This document shows positions 61,853 to 64,000 of a stretch of 64,000 nucleotides of DNA, one piece after another. The notes beneath the pieces were generated by a model. That model ran no database searches. It had not been told where the DNA came from and worked only from the letters and a program-made list of their open reading frames with translations. The DNA is taken from NCBI RefSeq assembly GCF_014282275.1, contig NZ_VFIA01000007.1:62001-126000 (forward strand), read 5' to 3'. Made by a program: the position numbers and the translations under genes. How positions within the stretch are numbered: position 1 is the first letter of the stretch; every line of letters starts with the position of its first letter. This DNA comes from Spirosoma utsteinense (GTDB lineage Bacteria; Bacteroidota; Bacteroidia; Cytophagales; Spirosomataceae).

Positions 61853-63296
61853 GCTGCTCGTCTTTTTGGCGTATACACCCGGTAAAAAACGCATAGTAGG
61901 GCGCTTCATCCAGCAGGCGCTGCACATACAGGGCAGCCTCCCGAATATGATAATCGCCCCACATGCTCGACTCCCCATACGGTATTTTACTTCCTTCGGG
62001 CCTATAATCCCAGCCGTTGGGCCGGTGGTAGATCGAGTGCAGCAACAGGCCCTGGTGCGCCGGGTCGGTACTGAGATAAGGGATATCCAGCAGAGTATTC
62101 AGCACCGTCAGGCCAGCCTGCCAGTAGATAACGCCGGGCTTTTCGGCGTCTTCTCCATCCATCGAGTGGCTATGCTGCATGAGGTAATGCCCTAACCGCA
62201 GTAGCCCCTGCGCGGCAATGGCGGCCGCCGAGCTATCTACGGGTTCATACTCGTTGTAGGGGTTAGCAGGCTGGTGGAGGTAATCGCCCAGCTTGTGCAG
62301 ATCCGGTGCGCCGGTATCCCAATACGGCACGCCATCGAGGGGGGTGTGTTCGATATAGAAATCACAGGTAGCGCGGGCCGCTTTGAGCATCAGGGACTCC
62401 AGACGCTCCCGTCCGCCAAGCGCAGTAAGTTCATCATCCGGAATAAGGAGCAACGCTTCCAGCGATTCGGCAAATCCACACATAGCCCAGGCCAGGCCGC
62501 GCGTCCAGGTGCTGAAACCGGTGTAGCCCTGCTGCGAGTTGGGGCAGCGGTAGTGGCCATCCGTCACGTTGAAGATGCTTTCATGGGCGGTGCGCCCCCA
62601 GACATCGTAAGAATCCCGGCCTTCCCCGTAGTAGACGGAGTACGTGGCGGTTGCTTCGATATGGTGCAGCGCCCGTTCCAGCAGGTTGATCTGTACGTCG
62701 CCTTCCCCCTTAGACGTATGGCCCAGCAAATGGCTGACAACAAGCGACCGGCATGACCGGATGGTATCGACAAACAGCGAATGTGGTCCGTTGAACGAAT
62801 GAATAAATCCGCCTGTGCCAAACGGACTTTCGGTTTTACTGTTGATGGGCGTCCAGCGGTTGGCCTGCACAGCGCCCGAAACCTTGAGGGCTAACGTGTA
62901 AAAGTTGGCTTCCCAGGCATTGAAAGGAATCTTACCCTCCCGCATGAGCCGCAGCAAATTCCCGTAGGTACTCACGTTGTTGAAGCCGTGATCGTGAACC
63001 CCTGTATGGCTCACGTGCGGGGCCATAACGGCGAGGGTTTTCAGTCGGCCCAGTTCCAGAAATTCGGTATCCCCCGTAGCATCGAACTGGATAATAGCCG
63101 ATCCATACTGGAAACCCTGTGTCCATTCGGTCCAGCCACGCGTGGTATAGCGCCCCTGCATCGTAAAAACAGGTGAGCCATGGGCCGGATTATACTGCTG
63201 CTCGATCAGCTTGATTTTTTTGGCAGAGATTTCCCAGAATTGCTGGAGTTTTGTCGATAAGTCAGCCGGTTTTAGCGAAGGGTCGAGTTGAATCAT
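61842..63296 (-). CDS. Glycoside hydrolase family 88-like protein (unsaturated glucuronyl hydrolase type)
   Basis: A 484-residue (alpha/alpha)6-barrel protein from ATG 63296. The block [20 protein letters not shown] near 265, WDTGAP near 330, [20 protein letters not shown] near 360 and the late [20 protein letters not shown] match GH88 (UGL) enzymes, which remove 4,5-unsaturated uronic acid from lyase-produced oligosaccharides. No signal peptide is seen. It is the first gene of the operon. The actual glycan (pectin, ulvan, chondroitin) is not evident; no lyase is in view. Confidence 0.87.
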   Translation of the reverse strand: MIQLDPSLKPADLSTKLQQFWEISAKKIKLIEQQYNPAHGSPVFTMQGRYTTRGWTEWTQGFQYGSAIIQFDATGDTEFLELGRLKTLAVMAPHVSHTGVHDHGFNNVSTYGNLLRLMREGKIPFNAWEANFYTLALKVSGAVQANRWTPINSKTESPFGTGGFIHSFNGPHSLFVDTIRSCRSLVVSHLLGHTSKGEGDVQINLLERALHHIEATATYSVYYGEGRDSYDVWGRTAHESIFNVTDGHYRCPNSQQGYTGFSTWTRGLAWAMCGFAESLEALLLIPDDELTALGGRERLESLMLKAARATCDFYIEHTPLDGVPYWDTGAPDLHKLGDYLHQPANPYNEYEPVDSSAAAIAAQGLLRLGHYLMQHSHSMDGEDAEKPGVIYWQAGLTVLNTLLDIPYLSTDPAHQGLLLHSIYHRPNGWDYRPEGSKIPYGESSMWGDYHIREAALYVQRLLDEAPYYAFFTGCIRQKDEQHEW

Positions 63297-63474
63297 GCGG
63301 GTTAGAATGACGGGATACGTAGGCTGGCCATGCGGCTCAAGGCTAAAAACCACCCGCTTTGCGGATTCTACTTTCAGTTGTTCATTTAATCGAAACCAGA
63401 TGCCTGTACAAGCCCGGCCAATGCCACTGATTCCGTATATTTAGTCGATTTTCATACATCAGCAAGTACAACCC

Positions 63475-64000
63475 ATGGCCCGGATCGCTGCGTTCTTAGT
63501 CTGCTTTTTCATCAACGCCCTTCTCTTTGCTCAATCACCCAAACGCCCGCTCACCGCAGCCGACTACGACCGATGGGAAAGTGTAAAATCCGAAAAATTA
63601 AGTCGGGACGGTCGTTGGATCGCCTACCAGGTTGATCCTCAGGAAGGCAACGGCCGGCTGGAGGTAGCCGACGCGTCGCAAAAAACACCCGGCCGGGTAT
63701 TTCCCCGCGGTTATATGGCGCAGTTTACGCCCGACAGCCGGTTTCTGGTGATGCGCCTGAAAGTACCGGTGGCCGATACACGCAAGGCTAAACTGAAGAA
63801 GAAAAAAGCCGAAGACATGCCTAAAGACAGCGTGCTGGTGCTGAATCTGACCACGGGCGAAACCACGAAATTACCCAACGTAAAATCGTTTATGTTCGGT
63901 AAAGAGGCCGGTTCGTGGCTGGCGTTGCTCCAGGACGCCAACACCCCGAAGCTCCTGGCAGAAGTGACGGTGAGCCCCCGGAAAGACACACTCGTTCCTA
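63475..64000 (+). CDS. S9-family (prolyl oligopeptidase-like) peptidase, 3' end missing
   Basis: The reading frame starts with ATG 63475 and stays open to the window edge (175 residues). A signal peptide (MARIAAFLVCFFINALLF to AQ) is followed by LTAADYDRWESVKSEKLSRD and GRWIAYQVDPQEGNG, the usual start of exported Bacteroidota S9 peptidases whose N-terminal part is a beta-propeller. The catalytic Ser-Asp-His domain lies beyond the window. The gene is divergent from the GH88 operon with 178 bp between starts. Confidence 0.85.
   Translation, partial: MARIAAFLVCFFINALLFAQSPKRPLTAADYDRWESVKSEKLSRDGRWIAYQVDPQEGNGRLEVADASQKTPGRVFPRGYMAQFTPDSRFLVMRLKVPVADTRKAKLKKKKAEDMPKDSVLVLNLTTGETTKLPNVKSFMFGKEAGSWLALLQDANTPKLLAEVTVSPRKDTLVP

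Overview
The window looks like chromosomal DNA of a Bacteroidota bacterium of the order Cytophagales, most like Spirosoma or a close relative. I infer this from two SusC/SusD outer-membrane pairs, a PorX-type response regulator of the type IX secretion system, large secreted BNR/Asp-box proteins in several copies, a Gram-negative Kdo gene (kdsB), and several upstream boxes of the Bacteroidota form TAnnTTTG. The genus is inferred from protein resemblance only. I see no rRNA, tRNA, CRISPR, prophage or transposase.

Layout. 1-20 kb: a BNR/VPS10-like protein cut by the left edge, a TonB receptor with a heme-receptor FRAP/NPNL-like motif, a second BNR protein with a small membrane protein, a second TonB receptor, then a heme/Fe-complex ABC importer (hmuTUV-like). 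These are followed by a VOC protein, a UPF0303/HbpS-like putative heme-degrading protein, pirin with an orphan MNT nucleotidyltransferase, and a third BNR protein. The first 15 kb can be read as a heme or iron acquisition neighbourhood. 20-35 kb: an SDR, a secreted M20 amidohydrolase, SusC/SusD/lipoprotein set 1, a nucleoside hydrolase, SusC/SusD/lipoprotein set 2. 34.6-43.3 kb: a FabH-type ketosynthase, a MaoC hydratase, TauE/SafE plus a CoA-binding protein, a NUMOD4/HNH-like protein with a C-terminal helical domain, a very large orphan sensor kinase, a HesB/IscA-like protein and a DUF7935-like membrane protein.

43.3-55 kb holds housekeeping genes: an HMG-CoA-lyase-like enzyme, a TMEM220-like protein, a TPR lipoprotein, the small SRP RNA, galK, a fructose-6-phosphate aldolase/transaldolase, ftsE, porX, kdsB, a LysM protein, a TIGR02757 protein and a dicarboxylate symporter. 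Five gene junctions here carry long hairpins whose arms are built of very short repeated units. One is a perfect 60-bp inverted repeat followed by six 16-nt tandem copies; another runs into the 3' end of kdsB. I regard this hairpin family as the most unusual signal in the window.

55-64 kb: an aldose epimerase, a small lipoprotein, and a tightly packed minus-strand operon (GH88-like hydrolase, FMN oxidoreductase, SDR, Tat-exported Gfo/Idh/MocA oxidoreductase, MFS transporter) that looks like a catabolic set for an unsaturated uronate or related sugar. An S9 peptidase cut by the right edge follows. Other intergenic palindromes, not of the short-unit kind, lie near 10.8, 19.8, 56.25 and 56.85 kb.
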